A stretch of DNA of 64,000 nucleotides from the NCBI GenBank assembly GCA_012960105.1, contig DUBV01000050.1, positions 1 through 64,000 on the forward strand, written 5' to 3'. The notes beneath the pieces were generated by a model. It saw only the letters and a list, made by a program, of their open reading frames with translations, made no database searches and was not told the DNA's origin. Of this stretch, positions 1 through 8,460 are shown one piece after another. The DNA comes from Thiotrichaceae bacterium. GTDB lineage: Bacteria > Pseudomonadota > Gammaproteobacteria > Eutrophobiales > Eutrophobiaceae. Within the stretch, counting starts at the first letter, position 1; each line of letters starts with the position of its first letter. Made by a program: the position numbers and the translations under genes.

Positions 1-5
1 AAGGC

Positions 6-57
6 ATGGCTATCTCCTTCTCGTTGATAGCCATAGGTTAGTAAACTGTTACCTATG
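6..57. repeat. Overlapping inverted repeats at the left edge
   Basis: Two inverted repeats overlap here: ATGGCTATC at 6-14 pairs with GATAGCCAT at 26-34, and CATAGGT at 32-38 pairs with ACCTATG at 51-57. The shared bases mean only one hairpin can form at a time. Downstream, 61-180 holds a second TTACC-ATGT unit, a TTTCTTT...AAAAGAA near-palindrome and a CGCC-TTCA-GGCG hairpin (about 149-160). No ORF is supported in 1-244. It could be the end of an upstream gene's terminator or the remnant of an insertion sequence edge. I cannot tell which. Confidence 0.45.
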
Positions 58-244
58 TACTTGTATTAATGTGTTACCGATGTGGGTGTATCGTACCCGG
101 CCTTTCTTTTCGTTAGTTTTCTTTGGCCACGCAAAAAGAAGTGACTCGCCTTCAGGCGAAACATGAACCCAATGTTTACATATATAGCCCGACAACCTAT
201 ATTTAAAAGTTCAATAACAAAACAATCTCAATTAGGAAAAAACA

Positions 245-511
245 ATGGCTAGTGGTTGGGCTCCCGAAGGAGCCGTTCAAGAACAAATCGATGCAAGCAT
301 CAAAGATGCGATCAAACAGGCTCAAAGCGAGATGCCTGTAGGCAAAGGCTTAACGCATTGCGAAGAATGCGAAGGCGAAATCCCTGAGGCTCGTCGTAAA
401 GCCATTGCTGGCGTTCGTTTGTGTGTTAATTGCCAATCTGAAGTCGATAAGAATAAAGAGACTTTCGCTGGATATAACCGTCGGGGCAGCAAAGACAGTC
501 AGCTTAGATAA
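245..511 (+). CDS. ybiI: YbiI-family DksA/TraR-type C4 zinc finger protein
   Basis: This 88-residue protein matches E. coli YbiI in length and layout, including the start MASGW and the end GYNRRGSKDSQLR, both of which I recall as family hallmarks. A four-cysteine zinc finger is visible as CEEC (about residues 38-41) and CVNC (about 59-62) around the DksA-type stretch IPEARRKAI. It lacks the long coiled coil of full DksA, so it is a short paralogue. The molecular role of YbiI is not established; binding to RNA polymerase like DksA is only an inference. A purine-rich AGGAAAAAAC lies just before the ATG. It appears monocistronic. Confidence 0.93.
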   Translation: MASGWAPEGAVQEQIDASIKDAIKQAQSEMPVGKGLTHCEECEGEIPEARRKAIAGVRLCVNCQSEVDKNKETFAGYNRRGSKDSQLR

Positions 512-601
512 GCCTTTGATTTATTTAATAAATTTGCAATAAAAAGCTTTTGATAACTTTCCTGTTTTATATCGTTTTACACTATACATAAAAAGCATTT
601 C

Positions 602-660
602 TGCGATAATAGCGCCACTGACGCTAAGAATCGTAGAGCTGTGGAAATGCTGATTTCCAC
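602..660 (+). promoter_or_regulatory. Candidate extended -10 promoter and leader hairpin of the peroxiredoxin gene
   Basis: TGCGATAAT at 602-610 reads as an extended -10 element. No good -35 is visible, which extended -10 promoters tolerate. The resulting leader carries a perfect inverted repeat, GTGGAAAT at 641-648 and ATTTCCAC at 653-660 with a 4-nt loop, ending 60 nt before the peroxiredoxin ATG. It has no T-run, so it is more likely a leader structure or protein site than a terminator. No OxyR site was recognised. Confidence 0.35.
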
Positions 661-720
661 GATATTCTCTCTACCTATTTACAATCTATACTTATAATAA
701 TTCCATTAAGGAGACACATC

Positions 721-1326
721 ATGTCCGTATTAGTAGGCCGCGAGGCACCTGATTTTACTGCACCAGCTGTATTAGCCTGCGGTACCATCGTTGACGAATA
801 TAATCTGAAAAAAGAAATCAAAGGTAAGAATGCAGTTATTTTCTTTTATCCTCTGGATTTCACTTTCGTTTGCCCATCTGAATTAATCGCTTTTAGTAAG
901 CGCGTAGAAGAATTTGAAAAACGTAATACGCAAGTGATTGGTGTTTCAATTGATTCACATTTCACTCATAACGCATGGCGTAATACCGATGTTAATAGCG
1001 GCGGTATTGGTGCTGTTAAGTATCCTTTGATTGCGGATTTAACTCATAGCATCTGTAAAGACTATGATGTTGAAACCCCTGATGGTGCTGTTGCTTTCCG
1101 CGGTTCATTCTTGATTGATACCAATGGCGTTGTTCGACATCAAGTGGTTAACGATCTTCCTTTAGGCCGTAATGTTGATGAAATGCTTCGTATGGTTGAT
1201 GCATTACTATTCCACGAAGAGCATGGTGAAGTTTGTCCTGCTGGTTGGAACAAAGGTGATGCCGGCATGAAAGCTGATCCTGAAGGTGTTGCCGCTTATC
1301 TTTCTGAGAATGCTGACAAACTATAA
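721..1326 (+). CDS. Typical 2-Cys peroxiredoxin (AhpC/TSA family)
   Basis: It reduces hydrogen peroxide and organic peroxides with a cysteine thiol, probably in the cytoplasm since no signal peptide is present. The peroxidatic cysteine is C51 in FTFVCPSE and the resolving cysteine is C172 in GEVCPAGW. The protein is 201 residues, normal for the Prx1/AhpC group. The GGIG motif near residue 94 is present but no clear C-terminal YF motif, so sensitivity to overoxidation cannot be predicted. A strong AAGGAGA lies 7-8 nt before the ATG. No ahpF-type reductase is adjacent, so the electron donor is probably thioredoxin. A rho-independent terminator follows directly. Confidence 0.93.
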   Translation: MSVLVGREAPDFTAPAVLACGTIVDEYNLKKEIKGKNAVIFFYPLDFTFVCPSELIAFSKRVEEFEKRNTQVIGVSIDSHFTHNAWRNTDVNSGGIGAVKYPLIADLTHSICKDYDVETPDGAVAFRGSFLIDTNGVVRHQVVNDLPLGRNVDEMLRMVDALLFHEEHGEVCPAGWNKGDAGMKADPEGVAAYLSENADKL

Positions 1327-1346
1327 GTAGCTTTCGAAGTAATTAT

Positions 1347-1373
1347 AAAAGCCCGGTTTATCCGGGCTTTTTT
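1347..1373 (+). terminator. Rho-independent terminator after the peroxiredoxin gene
   Basis: GCCCGG and CCGGGC pair with a short TTTAT loop, followed by a T-rich tract (TTTTTTATTT). It sits about 20 nt after the peroxiredoxin stop and also separates that gene from the convergent PhoX-like gene. The A-run before the stem could let it work in both directions. Confidence 0.85.
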
Positions 1374-1400
1374 ATTTGTACCTTATTTAAGGCTATTTAT

Positions 1401-2534
1401 TTAGCCCAGAGTAAGCTCATAGCTTATTCCATCTTCACTCTTTCCTGTTTTTCCTCTTTGCGAAGAAAAATAGAGTCGCTTTCCATCAGGCGTGAATGCT
1501 GGGCCGGTAATTTCTGATCTATCTTGACCCAATATTTGTACAAGTACATGTGGCTGGTAGTTATAATCCAGTGCAATGATTTGCATATTGCCACCGTCTT
1601 CTGCGATTAATAATTCGCCGGATTGCGAGACTTCAATATTATCAACGCCTGCAAGCAGGGGTTGCTTATAATTTGCAGCGTCATAAATTTTAGATATTAC
1701 ACCAGTATTAATATGATATTGCCAAACAACATTATCTATTTTTGTTGTAAATGAAATCTTTCCATCATGATATATAATACCTTCACCGCCTCTAAATCGC
1801 GCCGCTTGCATTACCTGATATCGAGCGGGTTTATCTGTAGCTAAAGGATCTTCGATCACTTCCCAATTTAATACACCTTTGTTTGGTACAGCAACTTGAA
1901 GTATACCTACGGTAAGATCATTTTTTACTTCTGGTTTAAAACGATATAAACAACCATCGCTACTGTCTTCTGTTAAATAAACATAACCGCTATTTGGATC
2001 TATCGCTGCAGCTTCATGATTAAATGATCCAAGTAAAGGTAATAGCTTTGCCTTTTGTTTTCCTTCGGGATCACATTCATAAACCTGTCCCTGATCACCA
2101 TATTCTTCGCATGACAACCATGTGTTCCAAGGCGTTATTCCACCGGCGCAATTACGTGATGTATTTTTAAGAATAGGGTAGGCATCAACTATATCGCTTT
2201 TATTATTAAAACGAATTGCACCAACGCCACCTTGTTGTTTAGTTACTTCACTATTAGAAACATAGATCCAACCATCGTCATCCGTAGAAAAACAGGCGCC
2301 ACCATCTGGTGCGTTATGCCAAATAAATGGTTTATTACTAATTACTGCTCTACTTGATTGAGCAACGATTCGAATCGAGCTACCTTCTGGGATAGCAATA
2401 TTATGTGTTTTATCGAGAACGAGATTTTTAATTATAGTAGTCGCTTGAGTAAATCCAACTCGCGGCATAAGCAAATGGCTTAAACCGAGCATAGCGTACT
2501 GTATGAATCTTCGGCGGGAAGTAATGGACTTCAT
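1401..2534 (-). CDS. TAT-exported PhoX-like (DUF839 family) protein
   Basis: The 377-residue protein starts with a twin-arginine type signal (SRRRFIQ then a hydrophobic stretch), so export as a folded protein is likely. The TPWNTWLSCEE stretch is the hallmark of the PhoX/DUF839 beta-propeller family, which includes calcium/iron-dependent alkaline phosphatases. FNHEAAAID and a C-terminal FTPDGKRLYFSSQRG also fit that family. It is much shorter than characterised PhoX enzymes, so phosphatase activity is not assured. It lies 35 nt after the malic enzyme start region on the same strand, with no obvious functional link. No phosphate-regulation site was recognised. Confidence 0.75.
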   Translation of the reverse strand: MKSITSRRRFIQYAMLGLSHLLMPRVGFTQATTIIKNLVLDKTHNIAIPEGSSIRIVAQSSRAVISNKPFIWHNAPDGGACFSTDDDGWIYVSNSEVTKQQGGVGAIRFNNKSDIVDAYPILKNTSRNCAGGITPWNTWLSCEEYGDQGQVYECDPEGKQKAKLLPLLGSFNHEAAAIDPNSGYVYLTEDSSDGCLYRFKPEVKNDLTVGILQVAVPNKGVLNWEVIEDPLATDKPARYQVMQAARFRGGEGIIYHDGKISFTTKIDNVVWQYHINTGVISKIYDAANYKQPLLAGVDNIEVSQSGELLIAEDGGNMQIIALDYNYQPHVLVQILGQDRSEITGPAFTPDGKRLYFSSQRGKTGKSEDGISYELTLG

Positions 2535-2569
2535 TGTTCTAGTTTAATCAAAGGTTCCTATGTAAATAC

Positions 2570-4192
2570 TTAGTAATTAGGATCATACATATAATCTTTT
2601 ATTTTATTTTCCAGATCGTCAGGTCGTTTCGATTTTGTTGTCTTGCCTGCATAAGCATGTTCGGCAACTGCCAGAGCAATATTGTATGAGACTTCTCGAA
2701 TATTTTTTAGTGGCGGGTAGATCATGCCTTTATCAAAATCTTCCTGTGTCACTTGATCTGCCAATACTTGCGCCGCAGTTAAAAACATATCTTCTGTAAT
2801 AACCGTCGTTTCACTAATAATGGCACCTAGACCTATACCTGGGAAGATATATACATTATTACCCTGACCTGGCGTGAGTTCTTTATTACCATAATCTACT
2901 GGTGGAAATGGACTGCCACTGGCAAATATAACTCTACCCTCACTCCAATCATAAGCTTCCATTGCGGTACATTCCGCACGTGATGTAGGATTAGAAAGCG
3001 CGAAAATAGTTGGACGTTCATTTACTTTCGACATAGCTTCAACAACGTCATGCGTGAATGTGTTCGGCGAGCCTGTTGCGCCAATTAAGACATTAGGTTT
3101 GATATCATTAATCGCATCTATAAAGCCAAGCTGTTCATAGTCATGCATATAAGGCTCATTATGTGGCAATATGCCTTTGCTACGTCCCTTTACAAGTAAG
3201 CCTCCGGGATCAACAAACCATAGCCTTTGCCTGGCTTCATCCCCGGTAAGTCCTTCCTGTTGCAAGGCATAACATAATAAATCTGCAATCCCTGTTGCAG
3301 CGGATCCTGCTCCCAGGAACATGATCGTCATATCCTTGAATTTTGATCCTGAAATTCGTATGCTGGCATATATGCCAGCTAATGCTACGCTGGCCGTACC
3401 TTGTATATCGTCATTAAAACATAGCACCTCATTTCTATATTTATTTAGTAAGGCGTAAGCATTCGGCGTTAAAAAATCTTCAAATTGAATCAATGCTTCA
3501 GGGAAGGTCTCTTTTACGCCCTGTATAAATTCATCGATAAAATCATTGTATTCATCACCGACAATTCTATTTTGGTTCAAGCCTAGATAATATGCATCGT
3601 GATGAAACTCAACATTATTGGTTCCAACATCAAGCATGATAGGTAGACATTGATGTGGTTTGATTCCAGCACAGGCAACATATAAAGCTAACTTGCCGAT
3701 AGGAATACCAATGCCATTAGAACCTAAATCACCAAGCCCTAATATGCGCTCACCATCAGTTACAACAATAATTTTTATATCTCTATACGGCCAGTTTTCC
3801 AATACTTCTTTAATCTCACCTTTATCTTCAACTGTAATATACATACCTCTGGGTCGACGAAACATATGCGCATATTCTTTACACGCCTGTCCTACTGTTG
3901 GCGTATAGATTAATGGCATGACTTCTTCTATATGTTTAATGACCAGTGTATAAAACAATTTTTCATTTCTGGCCTGAAGCGCAGTTAAAAAAACATATTT
4001 TTCAATGTCGTCTTGTTTACGACGCATGTTTTTTAAAGTTCTTTCTAATTGTATTTCGGGAGAAACAACTTTTGGGGGGAGAAGGCCGCGCAATTTATGA
4101 TATTGTCGTTCTTCTAATGAGAAGGCCGTGCCTTTATTAACCGAGGCACTATTAAGCGCTGAAAATCCTGTTAGTGTTGTTTTCTTATCCAT
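2570..4192 (-). CDS. maeA: NAD-dependent malic enzyme
   Basis: Oxidative decarboxylation of malate to pyruvate with NAD reduction, linking the TCA cycle to pyruvate in the cytoplasm. The 540-residue length matches the large-form bacterial and eukaryotic malic enzymes. Visible motifs are YTPTVGQACKEYAHMFRRP (about residues 95-115), the metal/substrate region FNDDIQGTASV, and the dinucleotide-binding FLGAGSAATGIADLL. The close similarity to E. coli MaeA (SfcA) in layout supports NAD preference, but the cofactor is inferred. It is transcribed from just upstream of the PhoX-like gene; a PilZ gene starts the same strand 17 nt upstream. Confidence 0.93.
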   Translation of the reverse strand: MDKKTTLTGFSALNSASVNKGTAFSLEERQYHKLRGLLPPKVVSPEIQLERTLKNMRRKQDDIEKYVFLTALQARNEKLFYTLVIKHIEEVMPLIYTPTVGQACKEYAHMFRRPRGMYITVEDKGEIKEVLENWPYRDIKIIVVTDGERILGLGDLGSNGIGIPIGKLALYVACAGIKPHQCLPIMLDVGTNNVEFHHDAYYLGLNQNRIVGDEYNDFIDEFIQGVKETFPEALIQFEDFLTPNAYALLNKYRNEVLCFNDDIQGTASVALAGIYASIRISGSKFKDMTIMFLGAGSAATGIADLLCYALQQEGLTGDEARQRLWFVDPGGLLVKGRSKGILPHNEPYMHDYEQLGFIDAINDIKPNVLIGATGSPNTFTHDVVEAMSKVNERPTIFALSNPTSRAECTAMEAYDWSEGRVIFASGSPFPPVDYGNKELTPGQGNNVYIFPGIGLGAIISETTVITEDMFLTAAQVLADQVTQEDFDKGMIYPPLKNIREVSYNIALAVAEHAYAGKTTKSKRPDDLENKIKDYMYDPNY

Positions 4193-4209
4193 GATTCACT
4201 AACCCTTAA

Positions 4210-4650
4210 TTACATTTCCGGAAAGTTACCTGCATGTTTTTCTATCCATTCTATTGCTGCTTCTTCACTCGTTATTTCTCGACCTTCATTGTGTATAAGC
4301 TCATTACGATAATGTTCGATATGACATATCTGTTCAACCATGCGCAGTAAAAACATTTTGTTCTTGCTTACAATAAATTCGATGGCGACCTCATAAATAT
4401 CGTTACTTGGTTTGCACCAAACAGCCCTGCCATTAATTTCAAAACCGGGGTCAATACATTCAACCTTCATTTTTACTGAACTGCCTTTATCGACAGGCTT
4501 TTCACAAAGACAACTAACGCCACCAAAACTAACATTACTTAATGTATTTATCTCTGATGTCACATCCCCGTCTTGTTTTGTTAATTGGACAGGAATGCTG
4601 GAGGGGTGACGAATAAACTCTCTCAATAAATCACTCCGATTAGTTTGCAA
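4210..4650 (-). CDS. PilZ domain protein, candidate c-di-GMP receptor
   Basis: A single-domain 146-residue protein. Both halves of the c-di-GMP-binding signature are present: R-E-F-I-R (RxxxR, about residues 10-14) and N-V-S-F-G-G (N-x-S-x-x-G, about 39-44). This suggests real ligand binding, unlike the degenerate P. aeruginosa PilZ itself. No signal or membrane segment is seen. It lies about 100 nt downstream of the tandem pilU-like genes and on the same strand, so a role in pilus or twitching control is a fair inference from context only. The N-terminal start lies about 10 residues before RxxxR, as usual. Confidence 0.85.
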   Translation of the reverse strand: MQTNRSDLLREFIRHPSSIPVQLTKQDGDVTSEINTLSNVSFGGVSCLCEKPVDKGSSVKMKVECIDPGFEINGRAVWCKPSNDIYEVAIEFIVSKNKMFLLRMVEQICHIEHYRNELIHNEGREITSEEAAIEWIEKHAGNFPEM

Positions 4651-4752
4651 ACCTAAACTTATACCCTGTTATCGACAAAGAGTTAACTTTATTAAATAAA
4701 AAAAGACCTGTTACGCCTTTTAATAAGTTAAAACAAAAATCTTATAATGCTA

Positions 4753-5808
4753 CTAACCAAAACTAATCTTGTTCTCAAGGTTAGTTCTTGAATCGGCATT
4801 TCTCAATGCTTCTTCAAGTTCAATACGACCATCTTTATATAAATTAAGTAGCGCCTGATCAAAAGTTTGCATGCCTTTCTGTCCACTTGAATCCATGGCC
4901 TCCTTAATTTCATCTATCTCACCCTTGAGGATAAGTTCTGCGATATGTGGCGTATTAATCAGGATCTCAATCGCTGCACAACGTTTTCCATCAACTGCCA
5001 ATACCAGTCGTTGCGAAATTATTGCTCGAACATTCAATGACAAGTCCATAAATAATTGTTTATGGTAATCTTGTGGAAACATATTAATCACGCGTTCCAT
5101 GGCCTGGTTCGAATTATTCGCATGCAAGGTGGAAATGGCCAGATGGCCGGTATTAGATAACTCAAGTGCAGCCTCCATGGTTAACCTGTCTCGAATTTCA
5201 CCGATCAGAATCACATCAGGTGCTTCACGTAGAGAGGCCTTTAGTGCATTCGCATAAGATTGCGTATCTACACCGACCTCGCGTTGATTAATTATAGACT
5301 TGATATTTGGATGACTGAATTCGACCGGATCCTCGATGGTTAATATATGACCTGTCATATTGGTATTACGATGATTGATCATCGCCGCCAGGGTGGTTGA
5401 TTTACCAGAGCCCGTTCCACCGACCATCAGGATAAGCCCTCGCTTGTTCAGAATGAGTTCATTTAATATATCAGGAACACCAAGCTGGTCTGTGGTCGGA
5501 ATTTCATTCGGAATGCGGCGCAAAACCATACCAACTGCACCTCGTTGGCGAAAGACATTTACCCGAAAGCGTGCTTTATCTGCTAGCGGTATAGCAAAGT
5601 CACATTCCATTGTTTCTTCAAAATGCTTTTTTTGATGATCATTCATTATTCCGTAGGCTGCGGCCTTGGTCAGATCAGCAGTTAATATCGTCTTGCCTAC
5701 GGGAGTCGCTTTACCTTCTATCTTAACCTTGATCGGAGAGTTTGTTGTCAGAAAAAGATCGGAGGCATCTTTTTCAACCATTAATTTTAGATAAGGAGTG
5801 ATATCCAT
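4753..5808 (-). CDS. PilU-type twitching motility ATPase, second paralogue
   Basis: A 351-residue hexameric secretion-type ATPase of the PilT/PilU family. Walker A is GGTGSGKST, the Walker B region DVILIGEIRD, and the His box region STLHANN. The N-terminal SDLFLT and the GG in place of GP before the P-loop resemble PilU rather than PilT. It is shorter at the C-terminus than the neighbouring 388-residue PilU. It probably works as a PilT-dependent accessory retraction motor, but that is inferred. It follows the first pilU by about 55 nt. Three family members in a row is more than the usual pilT-pilU pair. Confidence 0.88.
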   Translation of the reverse strand: MDITPYLKLMVEKDASDLFLTTNSPIKVKIEGKATPVGKTILTADLTKAAAYGIMNDHQKKHFEETMECDFAIPLADKARFRVNVFRQRGAVGMVLRRIPNEIPTTDQLGVPDILNELILNKRGLILMVGGTGSGKSTTLAAMINHRNTNMTGHILTIEDPVEFSHPNIKSIINQREVGVDTQSYANALKASLREAPDVILIGEIRDRLTMEAALELSNTGHLAISTLHANNSNQAMERVINMFPQDYHKQLFMDLSLNVRAIISQRLVLAVDGKRCAAIEILINTPHIAELILKGEIDEIKEAMDSSGQKGMQTFDQALLNLYKDGRIELEEALRNADSRTNLENKISFG

Positions 5809-5863
5809 ATGAATTAATTACCGTATGTTATGTCTTTCTTTAATATATCCATCTGCAAAAATA

Positions 5864-7030
5864 TTAACGCACCATTCCTGATTCTTCATCTGTCTCTTCA
5901 AGAGCCAAGTGGTCAAGACCTTCTAAGGCATCTCTTCCTTTAGATTCTTTACCCTCGAGTTTAATTCTCAAGCGCAATTCATTCATCGAATCAGCATTAC
6001 GCAAGGCATCTTCAAGTTTAATTTTATCTGCTTCGTATAAATCATATAACGCCTGATCAAATGTTTTCATACCTAGTTCATTCGACTTGGACATGATACT
6101 TTTAATCTCATGTACTTCACCTTTTAAAATCAAATCTGAAATCAACGGTGAATTTAAAAGTATTTCAATTGCGGCAGCTCTGCCCTTACCATCCACTGTT
6201 TTTAACAAACGCTGAGCAATAACCGCTTTTAGATTAAGCGACAAATCCATCAACAACTGCATTTTACGTTCTTCAGAGAAGAAGTTAATAATCCGATCCA
6301 AAGCCTGGTTAGCACTATTTGCATGCAGAGTAGCCATAGCTAAGTGACCCGTTTCTGCAAAGGCAATACCAAACTCCATGGTTTCCTTATCACGAATTTC
6401 ACCAAGCAGGATGACATCGGGCGCCTGACGCAGCGTATTCTTTAATGCAATTTCCCAGTCATCACAGTCCACACCAACTTCGCGTTGCATAACGATGCAA
6501 TTTTTATGTGGGTGCACATATTCAATCGGATCTTCAATGGTAATAATATGGCCGTAGGTATTCTGATTACGATAATCGAGCATTGCTGCTAATGAAGTTG
6601 ATTTACCAGAACCGGTTCCACCCACCATGATCACCAGACCATTCTTGGTCATCACCACATCTTTTAGAACTTCGGGCAAACCTAGTTTATCAATCGTCGG
6701 CACATCGGTTTCAATGACACGCATGACCAAACCGCACCAGGTTTGTTGTATAAATGCATTTGCACGAAAACGTCCTATACCAACAGGCGCTACGGCAAAG
6801 TTACATTCCTTTGTTGCTTCATATTCCTTTAATTGCTTGTCGTTCATGACCGCATAAACAAGCGCTTTGGTGTTTTCTGGCGTCAGTTCAGTCTTGGAAA
6901 CTGGCGTCATCTTACCATCTATTTTCATGGCTGGTGGAAAGCCAACTGTGATGAACAAATCAGAACCACCCTTCTCAATTAATAACTTGAGAAGATCCCG
7001 CATGAATTTTATCGCCTGTTCTCTTTCCAT
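5864..7030 (-). CDS. pilU: PilU, type IV pilus retraction ATPase
   Basis: At 388 residues it matches P. aeruginosa PilU (about 380) and shares many stretches with it as I recall: MVEKGGSDLFIT-like SDLFITVGFPP, EDPIEYVHPHKNC, TLRQAPDVILLGEIRD, and a C-terminal ADSMNELRLRIKL. Walker A is GGTGSGKST. PilU assists PilT in depolymerising the pilus at the inner membrane. The C-terminal tail is acidic (EETDEESG), typical of the family. A MITE-like repeat separates it from pilT, so co-transcription may be weakened or the repeat may carry its own signal. Confidence 0.92.
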   Translation of the reverse strand: MEREQAIKFMRDLLKLLIEKGGSDLFITVGFPPAMKIDGKMTPVSKTELTPENTKALVYAVMNDKQLKEYEATKECNFAVAPVGIGRFRANAFIQQTWCGLVMRVIETDVPTIDKLGLPEVLKDVVMTKNGLVIMVGGTGSGKSTSLAAMLDYRNQNTYGHIITIEDPIEYVHPHKNCIVMQREVGVDCDDWEIALKNTLRQAPDVILLGEIRDKETMEFGIAFAETGHLAMATLHANSANQALDRIINFFSEERKMQLLMDLSLNLKAVIAQRLLKTVDGKGRAAAIEILLNSPLISDLILKGEVHEIKSIMSKSNELGMKTFDQALYDLYEADKIKLEDALRNADSMNELRLRIKLEGKESKGRDALEGLDHLALEETDEESGMVR

Positions 7031-7085
7031 CTAACCCTCTCCTGATTCAGGAATTAGTACAACTCTAATAATTAGGATATCTTAA

Positions 7086-7236
7086 ACATAGTAATTTTTT
7101 CGTGAGTACGGAGAAGTACCACACGCAGAACCGCAGTGTATGAACTAATACATGAGAATTCGAGCATGGAACTGACAAAGCTACCATTAATCATTTTTAA
7201 TGAACGACATATTAAATTGCGAAAAATGTGCATTTT
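7086..7236. repeat. MITE-like intergenic repeat, copy A
   Basis: This pilT-pilU spacer shares with copy B (31585-31816) both flanks (ATAGT.ATTTTTT.GTGAGT at the left, TTGCGAAAAATGTGCATTTTTT at the right versus ATCGCGAAAAAAGTGCATTTTT) and the core GAACCGCAGTGTAT, ATACATGAG, TTCGAGCA and ACTGAC.AAGC.ACC. The two ends are imperfect inverted repeats of each other (CGAAAAAATTACTAT against GCGAAAAATGTGCAT). It lacks an internal segment present in copy B. No coding potential is seen. It is about 150 bp; the exact ends are uncertain. Confidence 0.7.
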
Positions 7237-7246
7237 TTGGTATCCG

Positions 7247-8281
7247 CTAGAAGTTATCTTTATTGGCTGCTTTGGACATCGCCTCTTGACGTGTCACCAC
7301 ATTCTTTTTAACTAGCTCCATAAGATCTTGATCCAGTGTCTTCATACCAAACTGTTGACCGGTTTGGATTGCTGAATACATTTGTGCAATTTTATTTTCC
7401 CGAATCAAGTTACGAATAGCCGGTGTACCAATCATGATTTCATGTGCCGCTACTCGGCCACCACCTTGCTTTTTCAATAAGGTCTGAGAAATAACACATT
7501 TTAATGATTCCGATAACATCGCACGTATCATATCTTTTTCTGCAGCCGGAAATACATCGACAACACGGTCAATAGTTTTAGCTGCGGAACTGGTATGCAA
7601 TGTACCAAAAACCAAGTGACCTGTTTCCGCCGCTGACAGTGCCAATCGAATAGTTTCCAAATCTCGCATTTCACCAACAAGAATAACGTCTGGATCTTCA
7701 CGTAATGCTGAACGCAATGCTTCGTTAAAACCGAGTGTGTCGCGATGTACTTCACGTTGGTTAATTAGACATTTTTTACTTTTATGAACAAATTCGATGG
7801 GATCCTCTACCGTCAGAATATGGCCATATTCGTTGTCATTTTTATAATCAACCATTGCTGCTAATGTCGTTGATTTACCAGAACCGGTAGGCCCTGTAAC
7901 CAATACTACGCCGCGAGGGGTGTTAGAAATTTCTTCAAAAATCTTCGGCGCACCAAGTTGTTCAAGAGAAAGAATTTCCGAAGGAATGGTTCGAAACACA
8001 CCTGCTGCACCACGATTTTGGTTGAAGGCATTAACTCGAAAACGTGCCAAGCCAGGAATTTCGAAAGAGAAATCGCACTCCAGAAATTCTTCATAATCCT
8101 TACGCTGTTTATCATTCATGATGTCATACATCAAATCATGAACTTCCTTATGGTCCATTGTCGGAATGTTGATGCGGCGCATATCACCATCAACACGAAT
8201 CATTGGGGGCTCACCTGCAGATAAATGCAGATCCGAACTACCATTTTTAACACCAAAGGCTAAAAGTTCACCAATATCCAT
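7247..8281 (-). CDS. pilT: PilT, type IV pilus retraction ATPase
   Basis: The 344-residue length equals that of P. aeruginosa PilT. The N-terminus MDIGELLAFGVKNGSSDLHLSAG is the classic PilT start. Walker A is GPTGSGKST, Walker B region DVILVGEMRD, His box FGTLHTSSA, and the C-terminal AIRNLIRE motif needed for retraction is visible as AIRNLIRENK. It powers pilus depolymerisation for twitching and DNA uptake at the inner membrane. It is the first gene of the minus-strand run and is divergent from yggS, as in Pseudomonas. Confidence 0.95.
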   Translation of the reverse strand: MDIGELLAFGVKNGSSDLHLSAGEPPMIRVDGDMRRINIPTMDHKEVHDLMYDIMNDKQRKDYEEFLECDFSFEIPGLARFRVNAFNQNRGAAGVFRTIPSEILSLEQLGAPKIFEEISNTPRGVVLVTGPTGSGKSTTLAAMVDYKNDNEYGHILTVEDPIEFVHKSKKCLINQREVHRDTLGFNEALRSALREDPDVILVGEMRDLETIRLALSAAETGHLVFGTLHTSSAAKTIDRVVDVFPAAEKDMIRAMLSESLKCVISQTLLKKQGGGRVAAHEIMIGTPAIRNLIRENKIAQMYSAIQTGQQFGMKTLDQDLMELVKKNVVTRQEAMSKAANKDNF

Positions 8282-8460
8282 TTATCTCTCCCATTTAACT
8301 AATGACATAGATGAGCATGCATGTTGCAATATTATTCTCTGTTTTACATGCAAAGGGGGTGAAACTAATAGATCATAATAATCGTTATAATTTCACCACG
8401 CATACTGTTGTTAATATTACTATATTTTAAGTTGTAGACTACTGAATAATACGTCTTTTT

